Below are positions 17,784 to 26,625 of a stretch of 64,000 nucleotides of DNA, one piece after another (positions within the stretch are counted from its first letter, which is position 1; the number at the start of each line of letters is the position of its first letter). The notes beneath the pieces were generated by a model. The model saw nothing but the letters and a program-made list of their open reading frames with translations, did no database searches and was not told where the DNA came from. Source of the stretch: DTU032 sp964346175 (lineage in GTDB: Bacteria > Bacillota > Clostridia > Saccharofermentanales > DTU023); NCBI GenBank assembly GCA_964346175.1, contig CAYFTG010000005.1, positions 13,929 to 77,928 of the forward strand, read 5' to 3'. The position numbers and the translations under genes were made by a program.

Positions 17784-19583
17784 ATGAAAAAAATATCTAC
17801 TATTCAAATCTCTTTCATTCTTATATTGTCAATTGTACTGACCTTGTTTTTGTTGCCTGCAACAGTCTCTGCCTCTGGCTCTGTTTATGTTAATGCTTCA
17901 AAAAATGCAATTTATCAAGGAGACAAAATCACTGTAACAGTAGGAGTAAGTCCCTCTTTTAAGATGGATGTTTTTGATACAACGATTAACTATGATCCTG
18001 CAATAATGGAATACTCTGGTAGCGCATCTCCGATTGGAGCTTATATTGAAAAATCCGGCTCTACTTTAAAAGTTTCTGCTGAAATGCCTCTTGGTGCAGG
18101 CACATTCAATGCCGGTGTTGTTGCTACATTGACTTTTACAGCAAAGAGTGCAGGTTCCGCAACATTTTCATCAAATGGTGGTTCAGGTGGAGTCACAATT
18201 GAGGGTGTTTTATACAATTTTGCTGGGAATTCTGTAAATGTTAAAGTTGAAAGTGGTACAGCCCCCACCCCAGCACCCACCACAACCACAACCAAGCCCA
18301 AACAGTCACCTCTGACAACGATAGCTCCTCCCACATCTAAGGAGGAAACAACAACTACCACTGTGACCGAAGAGACGAGCGAAACGAGTACCGGAACGAC
18401 TAGACCTTTGAATGCAGTCGATCACAAGGGCCGCAAATTATCCGTCGCCACAGTAGGAGAAGGAGATCTAACAATACCGAGTGGTTTTGAAGCAGATGAG
18501 AGAGTAATCAACGGCAATAAGTTAGCCGGATATTATTCGGAAGATGAAGGCTTGTTCCTTGCAATCCTTAAAGGATCTAGTGGAAAAGCCGGTCTTTATT
18601 TCTATAACTCAAGCAGCAAGAGCTTCATTCCCTACCTGCGCTTTACTTTAGGTGAAGACCATTACCACGTGACTTGGCTTCCTGACGAGCAAATGCCGCA
18701 CGGAACGGTCCGGACGGATGCAGAGGTCAGGGGTGTGAGCTTACCGCTCATTGAGTTTAATTCCGCTGAGTATATCTCCCTAGATGAGTACATTCGAGTA
18801 TATCAAGAACGACTAGTTGAAGCTGAAGGAGTGCTCAATAATGCTAACGACTCTTCGTCATACACTGTAGGTACGATCGACACTGAAGTGGAAAAAAAGA
18901 ATACAGGTATCTATCTGCTCGCACTGGAAGGCAAAGACAAAAAGCTAGAAAGATTTTTCTATAGTCAAAGTCTGGATCAGCTGCTACACTACGATTTGCT
19001 GCTCGTGCCGGCCTTTGGTACTTTCTTGGATGATGATTTTGAGCAATTAGTCGGAGAGGATCTTGAGGTGTCTGCAGATCAGACTGAAGCGCCAACAGAA
19101 ACGAGCGCTCCAGCCAGCGAGACCTTGCCCTCTACTGAGAGAGTCGGCGGAATCGTTTTATTCGGCAGGAGTTTTGAACTGTGGCAGATCGCAGCAGTTG
19201 CAGGCGGAGTTTTACTGCTAATAATATTGATTGTCGCAATTATTATTCTCAGATCTCGACCTAGGGATCGCTCTGAGTATCCTTTCGCAAATGTTCAAAA
19301 TAATTTCGATCATAGTTTTGAGGATAATCAGTTCGAGGATAATCAGTATGAGGATAGTCCCGCCGAAAGCAATTATTTAGACACGGAAAACTTCCGACCG
19401 ATCAGCTATACTTATCCGGAAGACTTCCCCGAGGTCAAAGATATTTCTGATATGGGGGCTGAGGAGAGTCTGGAGTACAGTGAAGATGCTTTTGTGGAAG
19501 AGAACGACGTGAGAAGAGCAGACTTTGACACTCAGAGTTCAATTTGGTCCGATCAAAGAAATGAGGACGAGGAGGAGATCTAA
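17784..19583 (+). CDS. Membrane-anchored cohesin-domain protein
   Basis: A 599-residue protein with a signal peptide (1-31, ending VSA-SG) followed by one cohesin-like domain (about 32-155: QGDKITVTVGV, NYDPAIMEYSG, VVATLTFTAKSAG). A Pro/Thr-rich linker of wall-spanning type (about 155-205) leads to an unrecognised globular region (about 208-430). A second Thr/Glu linker precedes one membrane helix (about 468-490) and an acidic cytosolic tail of about 110 residues. Cohesins bind dockerins, and the gene directly upstream encodes a dockerin enzyme, so this protein probably tethers that hydrolase to the membrane. The cytosolic tail holds three 5-residue repeats. No other scaffold or cellulase genes are visible nearby. 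Confidence 0.8.
   Translation: MKKISTIQISFILILSIVLTLFLLPATVSASGSVYVNASKNAIYQGDKITVTVGVSPSFKMDVFDTTINYDPAIMEYSGSASPIGAYIEKSGSTLKVSAEMPLGAGTFNAGVVATLTFTAKSAGSATFSSNGGSGGVTIEGVLYNFAGNSVNVKVESGTAPTPAPTTTTTKPKQSPLTTIAPPTSKEETTTTTVTEETSETSTGTTRPLNAVDHKGRKLSVATVGEGDLTIPSGFEADERVINGNKLAGYYSEDEGLFLAILKGSSGKAGLYFYNSSSKSFIPYLRFTLGEDHYHVTWLPDEQMPHGTVRTDAEVRGVSLPLIEFNSAEYISLDEYIRVYQERLVEAEGVLNNANDSSSYTVGTIDTEVEKKNTGIYLLALEGKDKKLERFFYSQSLDQLLHYDLLLVPAFGTFLDDDFEQLVGEDLEVSADQTEAPTETSAPASETLPSTERVGGIVLFGRSFELWQIAAVAGGVLLLIILIVAIIILRSRPRDRSEYPFANVQNNFDHSFEDNQFEDNQYEDSPAESNYLDTENFRPISYTYPEDFPEVKDISDMGAEESLEYSEDAFVEENDVRRADFDTQSSIWSDQRNEDEEEI
19317..19361 (+). repeat. Three 15-bp tandem repeats in the tail of the cohesin protein
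   Basis: TTTGAGGATAATCAG, TTCGAGGATAATCAG and TATGAGGATAGTCCC stand in tandem, encoding FEDNQ-FEDNQ-YEDSP in the acidic cytosolic tail. The third copy has diverged. Confidence 0.8.
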
Positions 19584-19588
19584 AATTT

Positions 19589-20080
19589 GTGCTGAAAAGA
19601 GCCTGGGCTCGCTTTGCTGAGCTTTTCATAAATACACAATTCTTGCGCTATACCGTATCCGGTGGAATAGTGACGCTCGTGGACATGGGTATTTTTTACC
19701 TATTTAGCAATATATTTGGCTTATCCAAATGGTATTTCTCCTTGCTCCCTTCTATTGTGCTGTCCATCTTGACAGCCTATTTGCTTAACCGGCTCTGGGT
19801 CTTCAAGTCTAAACAACCCGTTGTGAGCGAAATTTTTCGATTTTGTGCCGGACGTTTAGTGGTTTCGCTAGTTTTTCAATACGCAGGTTTTTATTTGTTT
19901 TATGACGTGCTAGGATTTAAAGCTGAGATAATTCCAAACTTACCGTGGGCGAAGGCTATAGCCCTATTGTTTGTGATTGTCGGCAACTATCTTGTGGGCA
20001 AGTTTTTCGTTTTTACTGATTGCGGAGTAAGCGATAGCGAGACTCCTGTGAGTATCGATGAAAAAAACAATAATTATTAG
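19589..20080 (+). CDS. GtrA family membrane protein
   Basis: A complete GtrA-like protein (163 residues, four predicted membrane helices) with the NRLWVF motif after helix two. GtrA proteins are thought to flip or assist polyprenyl-phosphate-linked sugars for cell-surface glycosylation. It lies five bases after the cohesin gene, starts with GTG, and uses GGAGGAG eleven bases upstream. The position hints at glycosylation of the neighbouring surface proteins, whose linkers are Thr-rich, but that is inference. It differs substantially from the truncated GtrA at 7300-7629. Confidence 0.85.
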   Translation: MLKRAWARFAELFINTQFLRYTVSGGIVTLVDMGIFYLFSNIFGLSKWYFSLLPSIVLSILTAYLLNRLWVFKSKQPVVSEIFRFCAGRLVVSLVFQYAGFYLFYDVLGFKAEIIPNLPWAKAIALLFVIVGNYLVGKFFVFTDCGVSDSETPVSIDEKNNNY

Positions 20081-20094
20081 GACTCAGATAATTC

Positions 20095-21483
20095 ATGAAG
20101 CATGATGCAGCTTTGCAATATCTTGCAGAAACCAGAGATTTCAGTTCAGACCAGACCTTAGGTCGTATCAGAGAATTAAGCCGCCGACTGGGCGATCCTT
20201 GGCGCGACTTGAAGGTGTTTCATATCGCGGGAACAAACGGCAAAGGATCTATTAGCAGTTACTTGACGCATATTCTCTGTGCAGCCGGATATAGGGTCGG
20301 TTGGTATACTTCTCCTTATCTGGAGCGCTTCAACGAGCGGATCAGAGTTCTTCAAGGTTTTGATGATCTGCAAAAATATGATCAAGACAACCGCCTCGGG
20401 GAAATCGACAACGATTCCATTGACCGCATCATGACACGGGTATCTCGCGCCGCCGACTCGATGAAAGAAGACGGCATTATGGATCTTCCTTCCGAGTTTG
20501 ATCTAATCACAATGATGGCTTTCTTATACTTTAGGGAAAAAGAATGCGAATATGTGGTTCTGGAAGCCGGTATTGGCGGGCGACTAGACTCAACAAATGT
20601 TATTGAAAAGCCCCTTGCCGGCATCATTGCCTCACTCGGCTATGACCATTTGGAGCGCTTGGGCGACAATATGAAAAGCATTATGTATGAGAAGTCCGGC
20701 ATCGTAAAACCCGGGACACCCGTTTACGCTTACGACCCTATAGCCGCCATGATTTCAGGAGACGACGCCGCCATTGCCAAGAGCACTCTCGAGGAACGTT
20801 GTTTGCAGCTTGATGTGCCTTTGACCTGGATTGGCCGGAATCAATTTGACCTATTGAGCTACAATCGGAGCGGGCAGAGCTTCCGTGCGCATGCGAATGG
20901 CGAGACTTATACAACGAAACTATTAGGAGTTTATCAGCCGATTAATGCCCTGTTGGCAGCGGCCGCTGCTGAGGAATATGTCAGCGCAGAAGATATTTCA
21001 CGAGGCATAGCAGCCACCGTCTGGCCGGGCCGATTGGAGATTTTAGCGCAATCTCCTTTTGTTTTATTAGACGGGGCCCATAACGAGCAAGGTTGCCGTG
21101 CGCTAGTAGAATCTTTAGCCCGTCTGACAGAAGATTCGTCTGTTGTTTTTCTCACAGGAATGATGCAGGATAAGGATTACAAGGAAATGCTGAAGATCGT
21201 GCTGAGTGCAAAGCAGTACGAGAGTGCAGCTGTAATCTTTACTCAGGTTCCTGATGAGCGGAGCGCTAGTGCTGAGACCTTGCTTGAAGCCGCTGAGGAG
21301 GCATTGGCGTCCGAGCCGGATCAATTGGAAATGCATGCGATGTCCGACTATAATAAAGCCCTGCGCAAAGCCTTGTCATTGGCTCAGTCAAAAGGAGCAA
21401 TACTTTGTGTTTTCGGCTCGCTTTATCTTGCGGGGGCAATTCGCATAAGCATGCGAGAGCTGCAAGACGAAGCCTGCGATTAA
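20095..21483 (+). CDS. folC: Folylpolyglutamate synthase / dihydrofolate synthase
   Basis: Mur-ligase-family enzyme adding glutamate to dihydropteroate or folates. The ATP-binding loop FHIAGTNGKGSISSYL, the YTSPYLERFNERI block, the EAGIGGRLDSTNVI motif and the C-terminal DGAHNEQG motif are all present. Length 462 residues is within the family range. It follows gtrA by 14 bases in the same direction. Folate is also the one-carbon acceptor for the glycine cleavage system at the start of the window. Confidence 0.95.
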   Translation: MKHDAALQYLAETRDFSSDQTLGRIRELSRRLGDPWRDLKVFHIAGTNGKGSISSYLTHILCAAGYRVGWYTSPYLERFNERIRVLQGFDDLQKYDQDNRLGEIDNDSIDRIMTRVSRAADSMKEDGIMDLPSEFDLITMMAFLYFREKECEYVVLEAGIGGRLDSTNVIEKPLAGIIASLGYDHLERLGDNMKSIMYEKSGIVKPGTPVYAYDPIAAMISGDDAAIAKSTLEERCLQLDVPLTWIGRNQFDLLSYNRSGQSFRAHANGETYTTKLLGVYQPINALLAAAAAEEYVSAEDISRGIAATVWPGRLEILAQSPFVLLDGAHNEQGCRALVESLARLTEDSSVVFLTGMMQDKDYKEMLKIVLSAKQYESAAVIFTQVPDERSASAETLLEAAEEALASEPDQLEMHAMSDYNKALRKALSLAQSKGAILCVFGSLYLAGAIRISMRELQDEACD

Positions 21484-21514
21484 GCTTAGATAAACAAAAC
21501 CTTTGGAGGTATAA

Positions 21515-22321
21515 ATGGCACAGCCACAAGACAGAAAACTTTTTTCAAATTTCAAGTGGCAAGCTATCTTAGATAAGATAAGAGCTTTGGATGAAGCACC
21601 GACTAATGTCTTTACTTCGCAACGTGAAGCAGATCGTGCTTTATCTATTTATAATCGAGCTATTGAGCACATCCACACAGATAACGAAGACATCGCCATG
21701 ATTGCTTTGGAAAAGGTGGTAGCAACATACCCCTTATTTACTGAAGCAGCTCTACTCTATGGACTTTGTCTTGCTGAAGCGCGTAAATATAAGGAGGCCG
21801 AACTTCAATTCGAAAAGGCCTTACTTTCGGATCCCGATCGCGAACAAGAAGAGATTCTGGAGCATCTCTTAGCTCAAGCTCGCTTATGCAAGGAACGCTC
21901 TGAGGAATTCGAACGTTCACGGCGTAGAAACGAAAAGAAACTCTTGCCGATTAGAGCAAATTTAGCACAGGCGGGTATCTTGGAGCGAGCAGCAGGATCA
22001 GTAGACGGCGATGATGTACGCATGGCTAGCGCTAAAGAGCGCGACGAGCTCATGCGGCAAATTAATAGGGGAGAGAGCAGCTCTTCTATTGCGCCGGAAC
22101 GCAGGGGTGGTTCTAGGACGGTACAGATAATCAGTATTGTCGTAATTATTGCAGTGCTTGTGTTTTCTTTACTTTACTTTTTAATCGTGCCGGCAGTATC
22201 ACGTGCCAAGGAACGTGACGCTCGACTGGATTGGCTTGAAAAACAAATTGAAGAAAGAGCGGGAAGCGATGGTGCACTTCAGGAAATCTGGGAAGATTAC
22301 CTGGAAAATTTCCCCGACTAA
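21515..22321 (+). CDS. TPR-like protein with one membrane helix
   Basis: A 268-residue protein with helical TPR-like repeats at about residues 45-135 (MIALEKVVATYPLFTEAALLYGLCLAEARKY-type spacing, then FEKALLSDPDREQEE), a charged linker, and a single membrane helix near residues 203-224. A short outer or inner tail follows. The function is unknown; TPRs suggest a scaffold role at the membrane. AGGAGG-like GGAGG lies before the ATG, and the next gene starts seven bases after the stop, so the genes are coupled. Confidence 0.6.
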   Translation: MAQPQDRKLFSNFKWQAILDKIRALDEAPTNVFTSQREADRALSIYNRAIEHIHTDNEDIAMIALEKVVATYPLFTEAALLYGLCLAEARKYKEAELQFEKALLSDPDREQEEILEHLLAQARLCKERSEEFERSRRRNEKKLLPIRANLAQAGILERAAGSVDGDDVRMASAKERDELMRQINRGESSSSIAPERRGGSRTVQIISIVVIIAVLVFSLLYFLIVPAVSRAKERDARLDWLEKQIEERAGSDGALQEIWEDYLENFPD

Positions 22322-22327
22322 GAATTT

Positions 22328-24157
22328 ATGGCAGATTATTTTGGGCTTCTTGGTGATTATAGTGAGATCAGCGAAGTAGGACTAAAGCGCATGGCTGCCA
22401 AAGCCGTAGGCACCGGTGAGCCTAGGTTTAAGGTTCACGGCGAAGAGCAAGCCTTTTTCTGCGCCATCAACCACGGCAAAACTGACGCCGTCAAATTCTA
22501 TAGAGATCCCCTCAAACGCTACACTGTCTTGTTTTATGGTTTTGTTTCAGCCTCCGACCTCTTGGAGGCTGAATTGCGTTCTCAAGGAGTGAAGCCCGAG
22601 AAAGAACTTCTGCCGTTGATACTTCAAGCTTACAAAATTTGTCAAGGAGATTTTGTTGACCTTTTACACGGAAATTTTTCTTTTCTAATAAGTGACAGTC
22701 TCACTCAGAGTGTTTTCTTAGCCAAAGATCATTTCGGCACTTGTCCACTCTATTATTCAGAACCCATGCGCAAGGGTGTGCGCTTTTTCTCCAGCAATAT
22801 TTCGATAATAGCGGAGCATCCTGATTTTGAAAAAGAATTCAATCCTGAGCCGTTACTTTTCTACCTTAGCTTGGAGTATAATCCACATTCCGAGAGTTTC
22901 TGGCGCAATGTTTATTCTGTTCCGGCAGGATCCTGGGTCTTGATCACGGAAGAAGGAGCTAAGGAAAAGCGCTACTTTACACCTTCATTTGCACCTGATG
23001 AGCGCTCGCTCTCCGAGCATGTTGACGAGATCTTTGAAAGTGTCAAAGAGTCCGTCCACAACTACAGCGATGTTGAAAACCTCGGTGCCTATTTGTCTGC
23101 CGGTGTGGATTCGTCTTTTGTCACGGTTCTGGGTCAGCCTTCAGAAGCCTTTTCACTCGGTTTTTTAGGCTTTGACGGCATTTTTCAAGAAAATTCCCGT
23201 GCCTCTGAACTAGCTGCGCAGCATGACTTGAATTTCCACTCTGTCGAGGTAAGTGGAGCTGACTATGTCTCCTCCCTTTTGAAGGTCCAAAGCTACCTTG
23301 ATCAGCCCAATTGTAATTTCTCTACAATTTCTCTAGACCTGCTGGGTGAGTTTGTTGATGAGCGAGTTTCTTATATCTTAACGGGAGATGGTGCGGATGA
23401 GTTTTTCGGTGGCTATGACCCGTATATAAAATCTAAGCGCTATCGTACTTACGAAAAGTATCTGCCTAAATCTCTGCGCTCCTTTATTGCTTCGCGAATT
23501 TCTACAGATGTGAACCTATATTCGCGAAGCGCTAACATTAAGCGCTGTGGGATGGAAGTGAGCGAATACTTTTTCGGTAGCAGTATGACCGGATATCCGG
23601 AGCAAGTGGGGAAGGTTTTAAAGCCCGAATATTTACCTGCTGTAGGTGTTGCGGAGTTTTTTGCACCGTTCTATCAAGAGATTGCTGAAGAAGATGAACT
23701 TAGCCAGAAGATGCTCTTTGATATAAACTTTACTTTACTGGGCGATATGTCTATAAAGGAAGAAAGAATGGCCAATGCCCATAACTTGCAAGTGCGTACT
23801 CCGCTCTTGAATAAGTCGATCTTCGATGTTGCCCGCAGCATACCGGCTGAAATGCGTACTTCAGCGGTAGAGAGTAAAGTGCCGTTCCGAAGAGCTGCCT
23901 CCCGCGTTTTGGGTCGTCAGTGGTCCGATCAGAAGAAGGTGGGTTTTGTTGCGCCTTTCCGTTATTATCTGAAAGATAGCAGCTTAGCTCAAGATCTCTA
24001 CGACATCTTGAAAGACCCTCTCGCTGAGCGCTTCTTTCAACGTGAGATTATTGATCGTTACCTGACGGAGCATTTTCAGGGAAGCAAAGCTCGTCATAAG
24101 GAACTATTCGCACTTATTAGCTTTGTTCTGTGGTACAAAGATAAATTTATAGATTAA
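22328..24157 (+). CDS. Asparagine synthase-like protein lacking the glutaminase cysteine
   Basis: The two-domain layout matches class II asparagine synthetase (AsnB): an N-terminal Ntn-hydrolase-like domain (about 1-210) and a synthetase domain with a PP-loop. Glutamine-dependent enzymes need Cys2 (start MCGI/MCGF), but this protein starts MADYFGLLGD, so the nucleophile is absent. The PP-loop is SAGVDSS rather than the usual SGGVDSS; TGDGADEFFGGYDP and the KKVGFVAPFR region remain. It may use free ammonia, or another amine or acid as beta-lactam synthetase does. No ribosome binding site is obvious, and translation is probably coupled to the TPR gene. Confidence 0.8.
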   Translation: MADYFGLLGDYSEISEVGLKRMAAKAVGTGEPRFKVHGEEQAFFCAINHGKTDAVKFYRDPLKRYTVLFYGFVSASDLLEAELRSQGVKPEKELLPLILQAYKICQGDFVDLLHGNFSFLISDSLTQSVFLAKDHFGTCPLYYSEPMRKGVRFFSSNISIIAEHPDFEKEFNPEPLLFYLSLEYNPHSESFWRNVYSVPAGSWVLITEEGAKEKRYFTPSFAPDERSLSEHVDEIFESVKESVHNYSDVENLGAYLSAGVDSSFVTVLGQPSEAFSLGFLGFDGIFQENSRASELAAQHDLNFHSVEVSGADYVSSLLKVQSYLDQPNCNFSTISLDLLGEFVDERVSYILTGDGADEFFGGYDPYIKSKRYRTYEKYLPKSLRSFIASRISTDVNLYSRSANIKRCGMEVSEYFFGSSMTGYPEQVGKVLKPEYLPAVGVAEFFAPFYQEIAEEDELSQKMLFDINFTLLGDMSIKEERMANAHNLQVRTPLLNKSIFDVARSIPAEMRTSAVESKVPFRRAASRVLGRQWSDQKKVGFVAPFRYYLKDSSLAQDLYDILKDPLAERFFQREIIDRYLTEHFQGSKARHKELFALISFVLWYKDKFID

Positions 24158-24217
24158 ATTTGATGAGTGAGTACTGATTTGAGGTTTTTGAATTACAATC
24201 AAAAGGATTGACAATTT

Positions 24218-25567
24218 ATGAGAATAAGACTTAAACAAATTACCAAATTTCTAGCGTTGTTTTTATTGCTCTTTTCGTTTCTGCAAGTAGCTATACCAAG
24301 CTTGGTCAATGCAGAGACCTTTGAGGATGTTCCCGGTTGGCCGGCATTAGAGGATATTAGGTCCTCTGCTTATGCGATCTACAATGCTACCACTGACGAA
24401 TTTCTTTTGGAAAAAAATATGCATCAACCCTTATGGAATGCTAGTACCACTAAAGTCTTAACTGCTCTGACAGCTGCGCAGCATGAGGATTTTGATTTGG
24501 ATGCTATGCTTCTGGTATCGGACGCAGCAACCTACTTTGGAGATCCCGCCTCGGCGCGGCTTAAGCTTAAACCGGGTGAGTTGATTTCAACTAGAGACGT
24601 GCTTGGAGGTCTCATGGTGCTTTCAGCCAACGACTGTGCTTATGTCTTGGCTGAGAATTATGGTGGCTTTTACGGGCATACTTCCGATTTGCCACAGGAA
24701 GAGTGGGGAAATTTCGCTGAGGGATCCTCGCAGAAATCTCGCCAAGCATTTGTTGCCGAAATGAATCGCGTTGCTAAGGGCTTAGGAGCAGAAAATACCA
24801 ATTTTGATAACCCTTGTGGTTTTGATGGCGAAACTCACAACACGACAGCCCACGACCTAGCTCTTATTTCTAATGCGTTCTTGGAAAATGAAGATTTGGC
24901 ACCATTTTCCTCCTTGGCGCATTATATGCCGGAGCCGACCAACATGCATCCCTATGCCGGCTGGTCTCTGCTCACCAATACAAACGGCCTAGTAGTTTAC
25001 GGGACGAATTTTTTCCAATCGCAGTATATAGCTCGTTATAATGGCGTCAAAACAGGAACCACACCAAGAGCAGGAAGTTGCTTAATTGGTGGGGGTATTA
25101 CGCATGATGGCGAGCAGATTATTGCCGTCCTTTTGGGAGGCTCGGTCCCGCGCTCGGATAATTCCTATGTCAGCTTAGCGATACCTGTGCGCACTTTGTT
25201 GGAATATGGAGCCTATCTCTCGGGCTCGCCCAGCATGCCGTATTCAGATGCTCCCTTGCCGACCTTCCCGCCCTTGCTTGACACCTCAGTGACAGAACCG
25301 GCAGAAGATCCGGACAACGGTGAAACTGAAGTGCCGGGAGACGATGATCCGGAACAGTCCGTTCCGGAGGAAACGCAGCCGCAAGAAAGCGACCCGGTAA
25401 TAGATGAGAATCCGGGGGTCACTCAGGGTGAGAATCCGGAAAATTTACCGGAGACGGGGGAACTTACGCGGCGCGAGAAACTCGTCATTGCGCTCAGCGG
25501 ACTAATCGTTCTTTGTGTCATAGCTATCCTGATCGGAAATCAGATGTACAATCGTAAATACAGATAA
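24218..25567 (+). CDS. dacF: D-alanyl-D-alanine carboxypeptidase with LPETG sorting signal
   Basis: Low-molecular-weight penicillin-binding protein trimming the terminal D-Ala of peptidoglycan stem peptides. A signal peptide (1-32) is followed by the peptidase S11 domain with SxxK (Ser76-Thr-Thr-Lys79 in NASTTK), SxN (SAND) and KTG (VKTGTTPRAGS). An acidic Pro/Glu-rich linker of about 65 residues leads to LPETG, a hydrophobic helix and an RKYR tail: a sortase cell-wall sorting signal. Most DacF proteins end in an amphipathic membrane anchor instead, so this one would be covalently attached to the wall. Confidence 0.9.
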   Translation: MRIRLKQITKFLALFLLLFSFLQVAIPSLVNAETFEDVPGWPALEDIRSSAYAIYNATTDEFLLEKNMHQPLWNASTTKVLTALTAAQHEDFDLDAMLLVSDAATYFGDPASARLKLKPGELISTRDVLGGLMVLSANDCAYVLAENYGGFYGHTSDLPQEEWGNFAEGSSQKSRQAFVAEMNRVAKGLGAENTNFDNPCGFDGETHNTTAHDLALISNAFLENEDLAPFSSLAHYMPEPTNMHPYAGWSLLTNTNGLVVYGTNFFQSQYIARYNGVKTGTTPRAGSCLIGGGITHDGEQIIAVLLGGSVPRSDNSYVSLAIPVRTLLEYGAYLSGSPSMPYSDAPLPTFPPLLDTSVTEPAEDPDNGETEVPGDDDPEQSVPEETQPQESDPVIDENPGVTQGENPENLPETGELTRREKLVIALSGLIVLCVIAILIGNQMYNRKYR

Positions 25568-25640
25568 TTTGCGTAAAATGATGAAATAGCGAGCAAATGG
25601 GACAAAAGCAAAGCTTTGTTGAGCTAAATTAAAAAAGAGC

Positions 25641-25669
25641 TTGACAAGCTATTTTCCGCTTGCTATGAT
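25641..25669 (+). promoter_or_regulatory. Strong sigma-A promoter of rplM-rpsI
   Basis: Perfect TTGACA (25641-25646), 17-base spacer, TATGAT (25664-25669). Confidence 0.9.
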
Positions 25670-25675
25670 AGTCGC

Positions 25676-25717
25676 TGTGTCCTCGGGCGTGGGTTTTTTC
25701 TATGTCCTTTAGACACA
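25676..25717 (+). promoter_or_regulatory. Candidate L13 leader (autoregulatory RNA element)
   Basis: Starting at the predicted transcription start, TGTGTC pairs with GACACA, closing a 30-base region with GGGCGTGGG and TTTTTT. Its placement directly before rplM matches the known Firmicute ribosomal L13 leader. I identify it by position and the closing stem only. Confidence 0.45.
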
Positions 25718-25739
25718 CAAATTTAGGGGGTTATTGAAA

Positions 25740-26168
25740 ATGAAGACATTTATGGCAAAGGCGGAAAGCGTTGAGCGTCGTTGGCTTTTAGTTGACGCTG
25801 AAGGTCAAACGCTGGGCCGTTTAGCTACACAGATTGCCACATTTTTGCGTGGCAAACATAAAGCCGAATACACACCTCATGTCGACACAGGTGATTATGT
25901 AGTAGTCATCAATGCGGATAAAGTCGTCGTTAGTGGCAACAAAGAAGCACAGAAAATGTATCGTCGCCACTCCGGCTATCCCGGTGGAATGAAGGAAGTT
26001 GTCTATCAAGACATGATGAAGAAGCATCCCGAGCGCATCCTTGAGAGTGCGGTTCGCGGCATGTTGCCTAAGAACAGTCTGGGCAGACAAATGTATCGTA
26101 AGCTTAAGGTGTATACAGGTCCGGATCATCCACATGCGGCACAAGAGCCTGAGCTGATTGAGATTTAA
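25740..26168 (+). CDS. rplM: 50S ribosomal protein L13
   Basis: Early-assembling large-subunit protein. The family blocks KWLVVDA-like RRWLLVDAEGQTLGRLA, LRGKHKAEYTPHVDTGD and AVRGMLPKNSLGRQMYRKLKVY are present. The frame is open from a TTG at 25734, but ATG 25740 is nine bases from AGGGGG and gives the family-standard start MKTFMAK and 142 residues. It is followed by rpsI, the usual pairing. Confidence 0.97.
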   Translation: MKTFMAKAESVERRWLLVDAEGQTLGRLATQIATFLRGKHKAEYTPHVDTGDYVVVINADKVVVSGNKEAQKMYRRHSGYPGGMKEVVYQDMMKKHPERILESAVRGMLPKNSLGRQMYRKLKVYTGPDHPHAAQEPELIEI

Positions 26169-26181
26169 GGGGATATAGAAA

Positions 26182-26580
26182 ATGGCAGATAGAAATTTCT
26201 TTTATGGAACAGGCAGAAGGAAAAAGGCAGTAGCTAGAGTACGCTTGTATCATGGTAAAGGTGAAATTGAAGTAAACGGTAAAAGCTTTGAAGATTATTT
26301 CCCCATGGAAACTTTGCGCTATATCGTAATGCAGCCGCTTAACACCTGCGACGCAAGCGGTCTTTATGACATTAAAGTTAACGTTCAGGGTGGCGGTATT
26401 TCCGGTCAGTCCGGTGCAGTAAGGCATGGAATTGCCCGCGCCTTAGTAGAGGCCGATGCAGAGCAATATAAAGCTAAACTTAAGAAGGCCGGCTTCCTGA
26501 CACGTGATCCACGTGCTAAAGAAAGAAAGAAATACGGTCTTAAGAAGGCTAGAAAAGCGTCCCAATTCTCCAAACGTTAA
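26182..26580 (+). CDS. rpsI: 30S ribosomal protein S9
   Basis: Small-subunit protein whose C-terminal tail reaches the P-site tRNA. The N-terminal FYGTGRRKKAVARVRL block, the GGGISGQSGAVRHGIARAL block and the terminal basic KKARKASQFSKR tail match the family exactly. Length 132 residues. It lies 13 bases after rplM. Confidence 0.97.
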   Translation: MADRNFFYGTGRRKKAVARVRLYHGKGEIEVNGKSFEDYFPMETLRYIVMQPLNTCDASGLYDIKVNVQGGGISGQSGAVRHGIARALVEADAEQYKAKLKKAGFLTRDPRAKERKKYGLKKARKASQFSKR

Positions 26581-26625
26581 GGAGAGTCTTGCACTACGCT
26601 TCTGCTTTTTTTACAGGGAGCAACA

